From NCBI RefSeq assembly GCF_016786305.1, contig NZ_JADWYV010000007.1: a stretch of 64,000 bases of DNA, one strand, 5' to 3'. Below, in pieces: positions 1-7,444 of the stretch. How positions within the stretch are numbered: the first letter of the stretch is position 1; each line of letters opens with the position of its first letter. Origin of the DNA: Pseudofrankia nepalensis. GTDB taxonomy: Bacteria; Actinomycetota; Actinomycetes; Frankiales; Frankiaceae. The position numbers and the translations under genes were made by a program. The notes under the pieces are model-generated. The model was not told the origin of the DNA. It saw nothing but the letters and a program-made list of their open reading frames with translations, and searched no databases.

Positions 1-280
1 TCCAGGTGTAGATGACGAGCCGTCCCGTGTGCCGGTTCTCGACGATCTCGGCGATCTCGTCTCCGCCGGCCTCGGGCTGGGCGAAGGAGTCGTACAACAC
101 GATGTCGACGTCCTGCGCGACAGGCCGATTGCTGTCGATCTCGACGACCCGCACATGCCGCTGGTAGGGCTCCAGGATCCGGGCGATTCCGGCGAGCACG
201 ATGTCGTAGTCATCGACTAGCGCCACCGTGATCGGCGCGGACGCCCCGGCTATCGGCGGTACTTGCGGCCCATCCTCCAT
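1..280 (-). CDS. Response regulator, receiver domain (partial)
   Basis: The reverse strand reads from an ATG at 280 into the window edge, so only the first ~93 residues are present. They begin with a short polar leader, then ITVALVDDYDIVLAGIARIL, the beta1/alpha1 region of a CheY-like receiver with its acidic pair. Next comes VDIVLYDSFAQPEAGGDEI, where the phospho-accepting Asp should lie (IVLYD), and RLVIYTW, which matches beta4. Start and layout fit a NarL/LuxR-type two-component regulator, but the DNA-binding domain lies outside the window, so the output is unknown. It is divergent from the receiver-PP2C gene at 452, with a 171-bp shared upstream region. Confident on the receiver fold, less so on the subfamily. 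Confidence 0.8.
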   Translation of the reverse strand, partial: MEDGPQVPPIAGASAPITVALVDDYDIVLAGIARILEPYQRHVRVVEIDSNRPVAQDVDIVLYDSFAQPEAGGDEIAEIVENRHTGRLVIYTW

Positions 281-451
281 AGGCGGGGGATACCCGCCGC
301 AGCGTGGTAGATACCCCACCCTTAGGGGTGTACCGCGCCCCACCGTTGATGAGTTAGGTGTGGTCTGGCCGGTTGGTACGCCCTGACGGCGCCGGCACCG
401 CGGCAAGCCACGGGTCGCGGATCGTTCGCCAGAAAGGCATCGCCGAGTCCC

Positions 452-1645
452 ATGCGGAGCGTGGTCGAGCTGCCGGCGCAGGTCGCATCCGAGCCAGACC
501 AGACCGACTGGCCCGTGCTCCTGGTCGAGGACGACGACGGCGACGCGTTCCTCGTCCAGGAACTCCTCGAGGAGACGTCGGCCCCGGTCCGGCTGCTACG
601 TGCCAGCAGCCTCGCCGAGGCCCGCGCACTCGCCACCGACGTCCGCTGCGTGCTGCTCGACCTCGGACTTCCCGACAGCCACGGCCTGTCCGCCCTGGAA
701 ACCATGCGCCGCCTCGCGCCCCGCGCCGCGATCGTCGTCCTCACCGGGCTGGCCGACGAACACCGTGGCATCGAAGCCCTGGCGACCGGCGCCCAGGACT
801 ACCTCGCCAAAGGCGACATCAACGGCAAGACCCTCGTCCGCGCCATGCGCTATGCCCTCGAACGCCGCGACGCCGAACGCGCCGCCCAGGCCCTGCGCGA
901 ATCACAACTGCGCGCCGAGGAAAACGCCCGCCTCGAGCGCGGCCTCCTGCCCACTCCTCTGCTGCGCGACACCCGCCTACGCCCCCTCGCCCGCTACCGG
1001 CCCGGACGCAGGCAAGCCCTCCTCGGCGGCGACTTCTACGACGTCGTCGAGACCCCCGACAACGTCGTCCACGTCCTGCTCGGCGACGTCTGCGGCCACG
1101 GCCCCGACGAAGCCGCCCTCGGCGCCAGCCTGCGCATCGCCTGGCGCACCCTCGTCCTCGCCGCCGTCCCCGAACCGGACCGCCTCGCCCACCTCCAGGA
1201 CGTCCTCGTCAGCGAACGCACCAACGACGAACTGTTCGCCACCGCCTGCACCCTCACCATCGCCCCCGACCGCGCCTCGGTCGGCATGCGCCTCGCCGGC
1301 CACCCACCACCCGCCCTCATCCACCCCACCCCCACCCCGCTGCCCGACACCCACGTCGGACCCGCCCTCGGCGTCCTCGACACCCTCCCCACCGAAAAGA
1401 TCACCGTCCCCCTCCCCCACGGCTGGGAACTCCTGCTCGCCACCGACGGGCTCCTCGAAGGACGCGACGGCCCTTACGGCGAACGGCTCGGCTGGGAGGG
1501 CGTCCTCACCGAAATCGCCGCCCTCGGCCCACCCCCCGGCGACGACACTCTCCCCGACCAGCTCATCGACCGCGTCGAACGCCGCAACGGTGGCCCCCTG
1601 ACCGACGACGTCGCCCTCCTGCTCCTCAGGGGACCGACGACCTGA
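452..1645 (+). CDS. Receiver-PP2C protein phosphatase (RsbU-like)
   Basis: 397 aa. Residues ~20-140 form a CheY-like receiver: LLVEDDDGDAF acidic pocket, LLDLGLPD with the likely phospho-Asp near 70, VVLTG, and the LAKGD lysine near 118. Residues ~165-395 form a PP2C/SpoIIE-type phosphatase with GGDFYDV, GDVCGHG, ATDGLLE and TDDVALL, which carry the metal-binding acidic residues. A helical linker (ALERRDAERAAQALRESQ) joins them. In this family phosphorylation of the receiver controls dephosphorylation of an anti-anti-sigma (STAS) protein, so it probably acts in a partner-switching pathway in the cytoplasm. The divergent response regulator at 1-280 suggests a local two-component context. The Thr-Asp-Gly motif and metal ligands look intact, so it is probably active. 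Confidence 0.93.
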   Translation: MRSVVELPAQVASEPDQTDWPVLLVEDDDGDAFLVQELLEETSAPVRLLRASSLAEARALATDVRCVLLDLGLPDSHGLSALETMRRLAPRAAIVVLTGLADEHRGIEALATGAQDYLAKGDINGKTLVRAMRYALERRDAERAAQALRESQLRAEENARLERGLLPTPLLRDTRLRPLARYRPGRRQALLGGDFYDVVETPDNVVHVLLGDVCGHGPDEAALGASLRIAWRTLVLAAVPEPDRLAHLQDVLVSERTNDELFATACTLTIAPDRASVGMRLAGHPPPALIHPTPTPLPDTHVGPALGVLDTLPTEKITVPLPHGWELLLATDGLLEGRDGPYGERLGWEGVLTEIAALGPPPGDDTLPDQLIDRVERRNGGPLTDDVALLLLRGPTT

Positions 1646-1957
1646 CCTGGGCACAGCCAGCGGCGCGCCTCAGCTCCAGCCGCCCGCGCGCCGGGCCAGA
1701 CGGTGCCCGGTCAGACGGCGCCCGGCCAGGCGGCTGGCGCCGGGATGCGCGTTCGGGGACATGCCGCGACGCCGAAGACGGGCAGGCCGTTCCCATGCAC
1801 GCCCGGCCTGGTCCCGGAGGCCTCGGCCCGGGGCCGCGAGCCCGACGGGAAACCTGGGCGGATGGTTGCGCGCTCTCCGGTCAGCGCGGCCCGTCGGGGC
1901 GGGAGGGCGGCCGGCACCACGTCGGATGACCCTCGCTGAAAGCATCGAGGAGTCCTC
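1646..1957. other. Gap without a supported gene
   Basis: About 310 bases between the phosphatase and the decarboxylase relic. Near 1690-1745 there is an imperfect repeat built from CAGACGGYGCCCGG-like units (two close copies and a third diverged copy). Otherwise I see only GC-rich sequence. The reading frames crossing it are Arg/Pro-rich shadows. A Shine-Dalgarno-like GAGGAG lies just upstream of the relic start at 1958. Confidence 0.5.
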
Positions 1958-2441
1958 ATGCCTGAAACGGTGATCCAGTATGTTCTCCGACGCCTGAAGG
2001 AGATCGGCGTCGACGACGTCTCGGGGTGCCCGGCGACTTCGCCTTCGCCGTCCAGGACGCCATCGTGCGGCACCCCGGCCTCGAATGGATCGGCTGCCGC
2101 AACGAGCTCAACACGGGTTATGCCGCCGACGGCTACGCGCGTGTCCGCGGAATCGGCGCGCTCAGCACGACGTATGGCGTAGGCGAGCTGAGCGCGATCA
2201 ACGCGGTCGCCGGCTCCTACGCGGAGAACCTGCCGGTCTTCCACCTCACCGGCATGCCAGCCATGCCGACCCAACGGGCCCGTGCCAAGGTGCACCACAC
2301 CCTGGGCAACGGCGAGTTCGAGCTCTTCAGTCACATGGCCGGCCCCGTCGTGTGCGCCGCCGCCGTGATGACCCGCGGAACGTCGCATACGAGACTGCCA
2401 GGAGGCTCCACGACAGCCTCGGCGCTCTCTACGGAGCCTGA
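1958..2441 (+). pseudogene. Relic of a ThDP-dependent 2-keto acid decarboxylase (pyruvate/indolepyruvate decarboxylase type)
   Basis: Only the N-terminal ~160 residues of a roughly 550-aa family remain. Frame 1 gives MPETVIQYVLRRLKEIGVDDV. One base is then missing (near 2022, a lost T in a TT run). Frame 2 resumes with GVPGDFAFAVQDAIVRH, NELNTGYAADGYAR (which holds the conserved cofactor-activating Glu) and TTYGVGELSAINAVAGSYAE. A second base is lost near 2367 (a C run), after which NVAYETARRLHDSLGALYG continues in the third frame and stops. The ThDP-binding C-terminal half is absent. A good ribosome site and ATG remain at the 5' end. The truncation makes this a genuine relic even if one of the frameshifts were a sequencing error. 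Confidence 0.85.
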
Positions 2442-2595
2442 TACGGCGGCCCGCGATCCTGGCACGGTTGTCCTGCCCACGGATCGTGGCGGGTCGCCAC
2501 CGGGCCGGACTATGGTGAGAAAGCGGCTGCCGTCCCGGCGGCCTCGAGCGCCGGGCCCGGAACGTGGCCCGGCCTGAGGGGGAGGAACGCAGAAG

Positions 2596-3045
2596 ATGCT
2601 GCGCGTCGGCGACACCGCGCCGGATTTCGAGCTGCCGGACGAGAACGGCACTCCACGCAAGCTGTCCACGCTGCTGGAGGAGGGGCCGGTCGTCCTGTTC
2701 TTCTACCCGGCGGCGATGACGAAGGGCTGCACCGCCGAAAGCTGCCATTTCCGGGACCTCGCGGCGGAGTTCGCCAAGGTCGGCGCCCAGCGGATAGGTA
2801 TCAGTACCGACCCGGTCGCCAAGCAGAAGCAGTTCTCCGACAAGCATTCCTTCGACTACCCGCTGTTGTCGGACGAGGACGGCGCCGTTTCGAGGGAATT
2901 CGGCGTGAAGCGGTCGATCGACCTGCTCCGGGTCAAGCGCGCCACGTTCGTGATCGGCAAGGACCGCGTCCTCATCGACGTCATCTCCAGCGAGCTGAAC
3001 ATGAACATTCACGCCGACAGGGCACTGACCGCGCTCGGCGGATAG
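2596..3045 (+). CDS. bcp: Peroxiredoxin, Bcp/AhpC-TSA family
   Basis: 149 aa, normal length for a Bcp-type atypical thiol peroxidase. It starts MLRVGDTAPDFELPDENG and has the catalytic loop FFYPAAMTKGCTAESCHFRD. The peroxidatic Cys is at about 45 and a second Cys at about 50, the spacing seen in bacterioferritin comigratory proteins that form an intramolecular disulfide. GISTDPVAKQKQFSDKHSFDYPLLSDEDGAVSREFGV is conserved family sequence. It reduces hydrogen peroxide and organic hydroperoxides in the cytoplasm using thioredoxin-type electron donors. GGGGGAGGAA lies upstream of the ATG. It stands alone; the upstream gene is a relic. Confidence 0.95.
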   Translation: MLRVGDTAPDFELPDENGTPRKLSTLLEEGPVVLFFYPAAMTKGCTAESCHFRDLAAEFAKVGAQRIGISTDPVAKQKQFSDKHSFDYPLLSDEDGAVSREFGVKRSIDLLRVKRATFVIGKDRVLIDVISSELNMNIHADRALTALGG

Positions 3046-3183
3046 GCAGCCGAGCCTGTCACGCGCGCCAGGGCATCGACGGGGTGGGTCTGGCGCCCTC
3101 GCCCGGCGGCCCGACGCCGTAACTACCCACGCCAGAACGCTCCGGCGCCGCGGCCGGCACCTCTACCGCCTGGTGCCGGCCGC

Positions 3184-3270
3184 GGGGACGCGATCGTACG
3201 GGGACGCGATCGTACGGGGACGCGATCGTACGGGGACGCGATCGTACGGGGACGCGATCGTACGGGGACG
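3184..3270. repeat. Tandem repeat, five copies of a 16-bp unit
   Basis: Five perfect, uninterrupted copies of GGGGACGCGATCGTAC run from 3184 to 3263, followed by the first seven bases of a sixth. Each unit carries the palindrome CGATCG. The array sits between the 3' ends of the peroxiredoxin gene (plus) and the DUF574 gene (minus). There are no spacers, so it is not CRISPR. Perfect copy identity suggests recent expansion. Confidence 0.97.
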
Positions 3271-3299
3271 AGAGGCCGCCGCTGGCCGGAGACGGTTTC

Positions 3300-4157
3300 C
3301 TAGGAGATTCGAGCGACGGCGCCGTACACGCTGACCTGCGCGTCGGTCAGGCCCTCCGGGATCGTGCCGTCGGGGCGCCAGCGATGCACGGGCACGATCC
3401 CGGGCTCGACCAGGTCCAGGCCTTCGAAGAAGCGCGCCACCTCGTCCCGGCTGCGCGCCGACCCGGAGATTCCGCGCTTGCGATACACCTCCTGGGCCCG
3501 CGCGACGTCGGAGGCGAAGTCGGCGGTGCCGTGGGTCAGCGCCAGATAGCTGCCCGTGGGCAGCGCGTCCAGATACCGGCGGATCAGGCCGAGGGGGTCG
3601 TCGGAGTCCGGGATGAAGTGCAGGATCGCGATGACCGACAGGACGACCGGCTTGGACAGGTCGAGCGTGTCGCGCAACTCGGCCGAGTGCAGGATCTTCT
3701 CCGGTTCCCGGAGGTCGGCGTCGAGGTAGGCGGTCTTCCCCTGGGGGGTGCTGGCAAGCAGGGCGCGGGCGTGCGCGAGCACGATCGGATCGTTGTCCGC
3801 GTAGACGATCCGGCTTTCCGGGGCGATGCCCTGGGCGATCTCGTGCAGGTTGGGACTGGTCGGGATGCCGGTGCCGACGTCGAGGAACTGGCGGATGCCG
3901 ACCTCGGCGGCGAGGAACCTGATCGCCCGGCGGACGAACTCACGGTTCTGCCGGGCGGCGATCGGCGCGTGCGGGTAGACCGCCAACGTCTGTTCGGCCG
4001 CCTGCCGGTCGGCGGGGAAGTTGTCCTTGCCGCCCAGGTAGTAGTCGTAGATCCGCGCGGTGTGCGGCACGTCCGTCCGCAGGACCACGGGGTCCACCGG
4101 GCCCGCCAGGCTCGTCAGGTCCGTCGTACCGACCTCAGCCATCGGGCTGTCGTTCAC
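3300..4157 (-). CDS. SAM-dependent methyltransferase, DUF574 family
   Basis: 285 aa, full length for this actinobacterial family. The start-proximal block PHTARIYDYYLGGKDNFPADR is a family signature. FLDVGTGIPTSPNLHEIAQ is the SAM-binding glycine motif, and VYADNDPIVLAHARALL carries the acidic residue expected to hold the ribose. VLSVIAILHFIPDSDDP and LALTHGTAD follow, and the C-terminus ends GLTDAQVSVYGAVARIS. The substrate is not known for most members; many are encoded near regulatory genes or natural product genes. A second, frameshifted copy lies at 50705-51582 in this window. Function beyond SAM binding cannot be deduced. Confidence 0.92.
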   Translation of the reverse strand: MNDSPMAEVGTTDLTSLAGPVDPVVLRTDVPHTARIYDYYLGGKDNFPADRQAAEQTLAVYPHAPIAARQNREFVRRAIRFLAAEVGIRQFLDVGTGIPTSPNLHEIAQGIAPESRIVYADNDPIVLAHARALLASTPQGKTAYLDADLREPEKILHSAELRDTLDLSKPVVLSVIAILHFIPDSDDPLGLIRRYLDALPTGSYLALTHGTADFASDVARAQEVYRKRGISGSARSRDEVARFFEGLDLVEPGIVPVHRWRPDGTIPEGLTDAQVSVYGAVARIS

Positions 4158-4734
4158 GTCGCCTCAGCCTCTCGCGTCATCTCGAAGGCGATACCGACCA
4201 TCTCGCCCTGCCCCGTGGAGGTCCGGCCCGCCGGCAGGACCAGCGAGCGGTATCTCCTATGGCCCGATTATGTGGGTTTCGCCGCGGAGGGTGGCGACCA
4301 CCCCGGTGCGGGGTCAGCACGCCGTCACCCTTCACGCGGGACCCCTGCCGCCAGCGCGTCCGGGTAGACCGTCCCGCGCCGCCACCGGCCGCGGGTTCAC
4401 GGCGCCGGCCACGCTCGTGACCAACGCGTCCTGGCGCGCGGCCTCGCCACGGCCGCCGGCGGCGCGGACTCAGCCCGGTGACGTGGGCCGACGACACGGG
4501 CGACGACGCGGGCCAGCGACGTGGGCCGACGACACGCCCGAGCGGCGCACCCCAGCCGACTGATTACTCTGTGTAACTATCCACGCGCAGTCCCGTGGAG
4601 CGCATGCCGAGTTCGACGCGATCGGGGCCGCCAGGCACCCGCGGGCGGACCGAGCCCGTTCGAAGGGTCCGTGCGCGGCGGCGACCCGCCGTCGGAACCG
4701 GCCACCGGCTTGAAAGCTCGAGGTGCATCTCGCC
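4158..4734. other. Gap without a supported gene, with a 19-bp direct repeat
   Basis: About 575 bases between divergent genes, so it should hold promoters for the DUF574 gene (minus) and the secreted protein (plus). GACGTGGGCCGACGACACG occurs twice (4480-4498 and 4518-4536), with related GACGACNCGGGC sequence between the copies. A lower-GC patch near 4245-4280 is a possible promoter region. No open frame here shows family features. Confidence 0.45.
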
Positions 4735-5814
4735 ATGCCCAGCCACCTCCGGCGCGACCCCGCGCAGCCAGCCACCGCGGCGCGCACGGCGCCGCGCGCC
4801 CACGGTTCCTCGCCACGGGCGCGCCACCCGGTGCCCCGGCGCCTGACGGCCAAGGCCGCGACGCTCGTGGCGCTGCTGGTCCCGGCGGCGGCCACGGCTC
4901 TGGCCGCGGCACCGGCTCTGGCCGCGGCACCGGCTCTGGCGGCGGCACCGGCTCTGGAGGCGACACCGCCGGCCATGGGCGTGAGCGCGCCACCGCCCGC
5001 CGCGAGCTCCGCCCAACCGGCGCCGGCGGCGGGGCCCGCCGTGGCGGCCGCCGGGCCAGGCATCGGCATCGCGGCCCTGCCCCCGCCGGAGCAGTCGTTC
5101 GCCTCCGCGGGGATCATCATCCATTTCCAGTACGCGGTCACCAACACGGGCGACCAGACGCTGACCGGTGTCACCCTGCGGAACTCGCTGGCCGGCATCA
5201 CCTTCGCCTTCTGCGAGATGAGGACGCTCGCGCCCGGGGCCTCGACGGACTGCGTGGCGCCCTACACCACGACCCAGGCCGACGTGACGGCCGGCGGCGT
5301 CACCAACGTCGCGACCGCTGTCGGCACACCGCCGGCCGGCCCGGCAGTCCTGTCACTTCCCGTCTCAGTGACCGTTCCCGCCCTCGCCGCCCCGGCCGTG
5401 GCGCTGATCAAGGGGACCCTCCAGGAACGGTTCACCCGGGCCGGGCAGTCGATCCGTTACCTCTACGGGGTCTTCAACACCGGCAACGCCACGCTGACCG
5501 ACATCACCGTGCACGACCCCCATCCTGGGCTGGGGCCGGTGCGCTGCGCGGAGTCGCTCGCGCCCGGCAGGCTGGGGTTCTGCTTCGCCGACTACACGAC
5601 GACGCAGGCCGACGTCGCGGCAGGGAAGATCACCGACACGGCGAAGGTGACGGCCACCCCGCCCACCGGCCCGGCCGTCTCCTCGCTGCCGTCGACCGCG
5701 ACGATTCCCCTGGCGTCGCCTCTCCTGGTGCCGCCCAACCAGCGGCCGCGGCAGGTCCGCCCACGGTTCGTGTTCATCCCGGTGCCGATTCCGGTGACCT
5801 GGTCAGATCGGTGA
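4735..5814 (+). CDS. Secreted protein with two DUF11/DUF7507-like beta-sandwich repeats
   Basis: 359 aa from the ATG at 4735 (a GTG at 4723 is possible). Arg-rich residues precede a hydrophobic stretch LTAKAATLVALLVPAAATAL, read as a secretion signal. A repetitive ALAAAP segment (three copies plus a variant) follows. Two related domains come next: one with QYAVTNTGDQTLTGVTLRN and YTTTQADVTAGGVTNVATA, the second with YGVFNTGNATLTDITVHD and YTTTQADVAAGKITDTAKV. Each carries a pair of Cys in equivalent places, suggesting disulfides outside the cell. Such repeats are common in actinobacterial surface adhesin-like proteins. There is no sortase motif or C-terminal membrane anchor. The ligand is unknown. 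Confidence 0.8.
   Translation: MPSHLRRDPAQPATAARTAPRAHGSSPRARHPVPRRLTAKAATLVALLVPAAATALAAAPALAAAPALAAAPALEATPPAMGVSAPPPAASSAQPAPAAGPAVAAAGPGIGIAALPPPEQSFASAGIIIHFQYAVTNTGDQTLTGVTLRNSLAGITFAFCEMRTLAPGASTDCVAPYTTTQADVTAGGVTNVATAVGTPPAGPAVLSLPVSVTVPALAAPAVALIKGTLQERFTRAGQSIRYLYGVFNTGNATLTDITVHDPHPGLGPVRCAESLAPGRLGFCFADYTTTQADVAAGKITDTAKVTATPPTGPAVSSLPSTATIPLASPLLVPPNQRPRQVRPRFVFIPVPIPVTWSDR
4896..4967 (+). repeat. In-gene tandem repeat, 18-bp unit coding ALAAAP
   Basis: Four head-to-tail 18-bp units based on GGCTCTGGCCGCGGCACC lie just after the signal-peptide core of the secreted protein. The first two are identical, the third differs at one base and the last is diverged (encoding ALEATP). Because the unit is a multiple of three, copy number can change without shifting the frame. 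Confidence 0.9.
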
Positions 5815-5969
5815 CCCAGCTGGCGGAGCGGGGACCCGCCTCGGCGCGGTGAGAAGCGGTGTCAGCGGCGGCGTTGATGCGGGGCCGGCGCCAGCCCACT
5901 GGCTTGTCGGCCGGTAGCCGTCGCCGGATGACCCGGGCGGATGACCCGGGCGGCGCCGAGTGATGGATC

Positions 5970-6002
5970 GGATGTCCGGACATTGACGATGTCCGGACAT
6001 CC
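5970..6002. terminator. Perfect 14-bp inverted repeat between convergent genes
   Basis: GGATGTCCGGACAT, five bases, then ATGTCCGGACATCC: a perfect hairpin between the secreted-protein gene (ends 5814) and the VOC gene (ends 6058 on the minus strand). It could terminate both transcripts. Each arm is itself the 12-bp palindrome ATGTCCGGACAT, so this could equally be a double protein-binding site. There is no T run. Confidence 0.6.
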
Positions 6003-6057
6003 GGCGAGGCGGATCTGGGCCACCGGGCTCGCCTCAGCCCGACCTGACCGCCCGGGA

Positions 6058-6423
6058 CTACGACCCCTCGCCGCCGTCGCCGATGTCGAAGAGGTTGCCC
6101 TCCGGGTCGGCCAGAGTGGTCCACACCACCCCGTACTCGGCGAAGTCGGCGACGTGCTTCGCGCCAAGTCCGACAGCCCGTTCCACCTCGGAGGCGACGT
6201 CCGGTGCGTGCAGATCCAGATGAATACTGTTCTTGCCAGCGGTGCGGTCCGGCACCTTGATGAACATCAGGACCGGCTTTGCTCCGGCCGCGCGCCCGAC
6301 CGTGGCGAAGAACTCCGTGGCTCCGTCGTCCACGGCGCCGCCGAGCAGTTCCGCGTAGAACCGGGCCAGCTCGGCCGCGTTCTCGCAGTCGACGGTGACG
6401 TTGCCGACCGTGAGCTGAGTCAT
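6058..6423 (-). CDS. VOC (glyoxalase/bleomycin-resistance fold) protein
   Basis: 121 aa starting MTQLTVGNVTVDCENAAELARFY, the typical opening of a single vicinal-oxygen-chelate domain. The ending GVVWTTLADPEGNLFDIGDG carries the conserved DPEGN.F(D/E) segment, and KNSIHLDLHAPDVASEV carries the central His. Proteins of this kind bind small molecules or metals, and this one may sequester or modify a toxic ligand. The start is set by a 4-base ATGA overlap with the stop of the MerR gene, so the two are co-transcribed and translationally coupled. That suggests the VOC protein acts on the ligand the MerR protein senses. The reading frame extends further upstream, but that part lies in the MerR gene in another frame. 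Confidence 0.88.
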   Translation of the reverse strand: MTQLTVGNVTVDCENAAELARFYAELLGGAVDDGATEFFATVGRAAGAKPVLMFIKVPDRTAGKNSIHLDLHAPDVASEVERAVGLGAKHVADFAEYGVVWTTLADPEGNLFDIGDGGEGS

Positions 6424-7238
6424 GATCGATCTCCTTGTTGAATGGGCCAGCAGATCTCGGTCCTGAACTGGCTGGGGTCGTCGGTGTGGTCTGGCCCGAC
6501 CAGGTACACCTCTCTGATCGGGCCGTCCACCGCCGTGTCGTGCTCGGCGACCTGGCCGCCGAGCCATCCATATGTGAGGTCGCAGTCGGCGAACGGGCCG
6601 CTGTGGACGGCGACCGCGTAACGCTGCCGAGGCAGCACCGCGAAGCGGTCGTCACCGTCCGGCGCCGACTCGGGCAACACGGGCACGAACGCCACGACCT
6701 CGCCCGCGTCGCGTTCGAAGAACTCCGCCGAGTACGTCGCGCCACCGGCGCCCGCCGGGTCCAGGCCGTGCTCCGCGAGCAGCCCGTAGAGCGCCGGGAA
6801 GGTCTGCCCGCACCACTGCCCGACCTCGTCGCGGGCCAGCCGGGCCGAGGTCCGCAGCACCGTGACGGCCGGTGACTGACGACGGATCACCGGTATCGCC
6901 GGCACCGATCCGAGCAGGCGCCGCAGCGACAGCACCACGTCCCTGGTGCGGCTGAGCTCGGCCTCCATCCGGTCGAGGTGCCGCGCCAGGGCCCGCTCCC
7001 GGGCCGTGCCGTCGGGCTCCACCAGCACGCCGCGGATCTCGGCCAGCGGCATCTCCAGATCCCGCAGGCGGCGGATCAGGTGGGCGTCGCGCACCTGATC
7101 CGTCGAGTAGCGCCGGTAGCCGGTGGACTCGTCGACGGCGTCGGGTACCAGCAGGGCGATGTCGTGGTAGTACCGCAGCGTCTTCGCGCTCACGTGACAC
7201 ATCCGCGAGAACTCACCGATGGTGACGCTCGATGCCAT
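6420..7238 (-). CDS. MerR-family regulator with GyrI-like effector-binding domain
   Basis: 272 aa from the ATG at 7238 (another in-frame ATG at 7250 would add four residues). The N-terminal winged helix reads TIGEFSRMCHVSAKTLRYYHDIALLVP...GYRRYSTDQV, the MerR signature. A coiled-coil helix around ALARHLDRMEAELSRTRDVVLSLRRLL follows. Residues ~125-270 resemble the AraC/GyrI effector domain of BmrR-like multidrug sensors (QRYAVAVHSGPFADCDLTYGWLGGQV, REVYLVGPDHTDDPSQFRTEICWPI). It probably senses a hydrophobic or drug-like ligand and activates its own operon with the VOC gene. The start at 7238 is chosen because the promoter upstream places transcription initiation at or near that A, making a leaderless mRNA. 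Confidence 0.92.
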   Translation of the reverse strand: MASSVTIGEFSRMCHVSAKTLRYYHDIALLVPDAVDESTGYRRYSTDQVRDAHLIRRLRDLEMPLAEIRGVLVEPDGTARERALARHLDRMEAELSRTRDVVLSLRRLLGSVPAIPVIRRQSPAVTVLRTSARLARDEVGQWCGQTFPALYGLLAEHGLDPAGAGGATYSAEFFERDAGEVVAFVPVLPESAPDGDDRFAVLPRQRYAVAVHSGPFADCDLTYGWLGGQVAEHDTAVDGPIREVYLVGPDHTDDPSQFRTEICWPIQQGDRS

Positions 7239-7244
7239 GAAGCC

Positions 7245-7275
7245 AGTCAAGACCTTCCAGCGGCTGGAAGGTCAA
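7245..7275 (-). promoter_or_regulatory. MerR-type promoter/operator with 19-bp spacer
   Basis: Reading the minus strand, TTGACC (7275-7270) and TTGACT (7250-7245) are separated by exactly 19 bases. The spacer holds most of a perfect palindrome: GACCTTCCAGC, one base, then GCTGGAAGGTC (7251-7273). An overlong spacer occupied by a dyad is the known architecture of MerR-activated promoters. The -10 is one base from the actinobacterial TAGACT form. Transcription should start near 7238, the A of the chosen start codon. Confidence 0.85.
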
Positions 7276-7444
7276 GGAGGTTCTGGCGGGGGCGCTGGCA
7301 GGTGGTCCGGGCATGCCCACCCCTGGGTGCCGGAGCGGCTTCGGCCCGCGGCACGGCCCGGCGGGAGACGGTTGCCACCGCGGGATCGGCGGCATTCTCC
7401 GTCTTGGCGCGCCTGGCGCCCCCTCCCTGCTGTAGCACTGGTTC

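Noticed and set aside
3184..3270. Possible CRISPR array
   Set aside because: The 16-bp units are directly adjacent without spacers, and no cas genes occur in the window.
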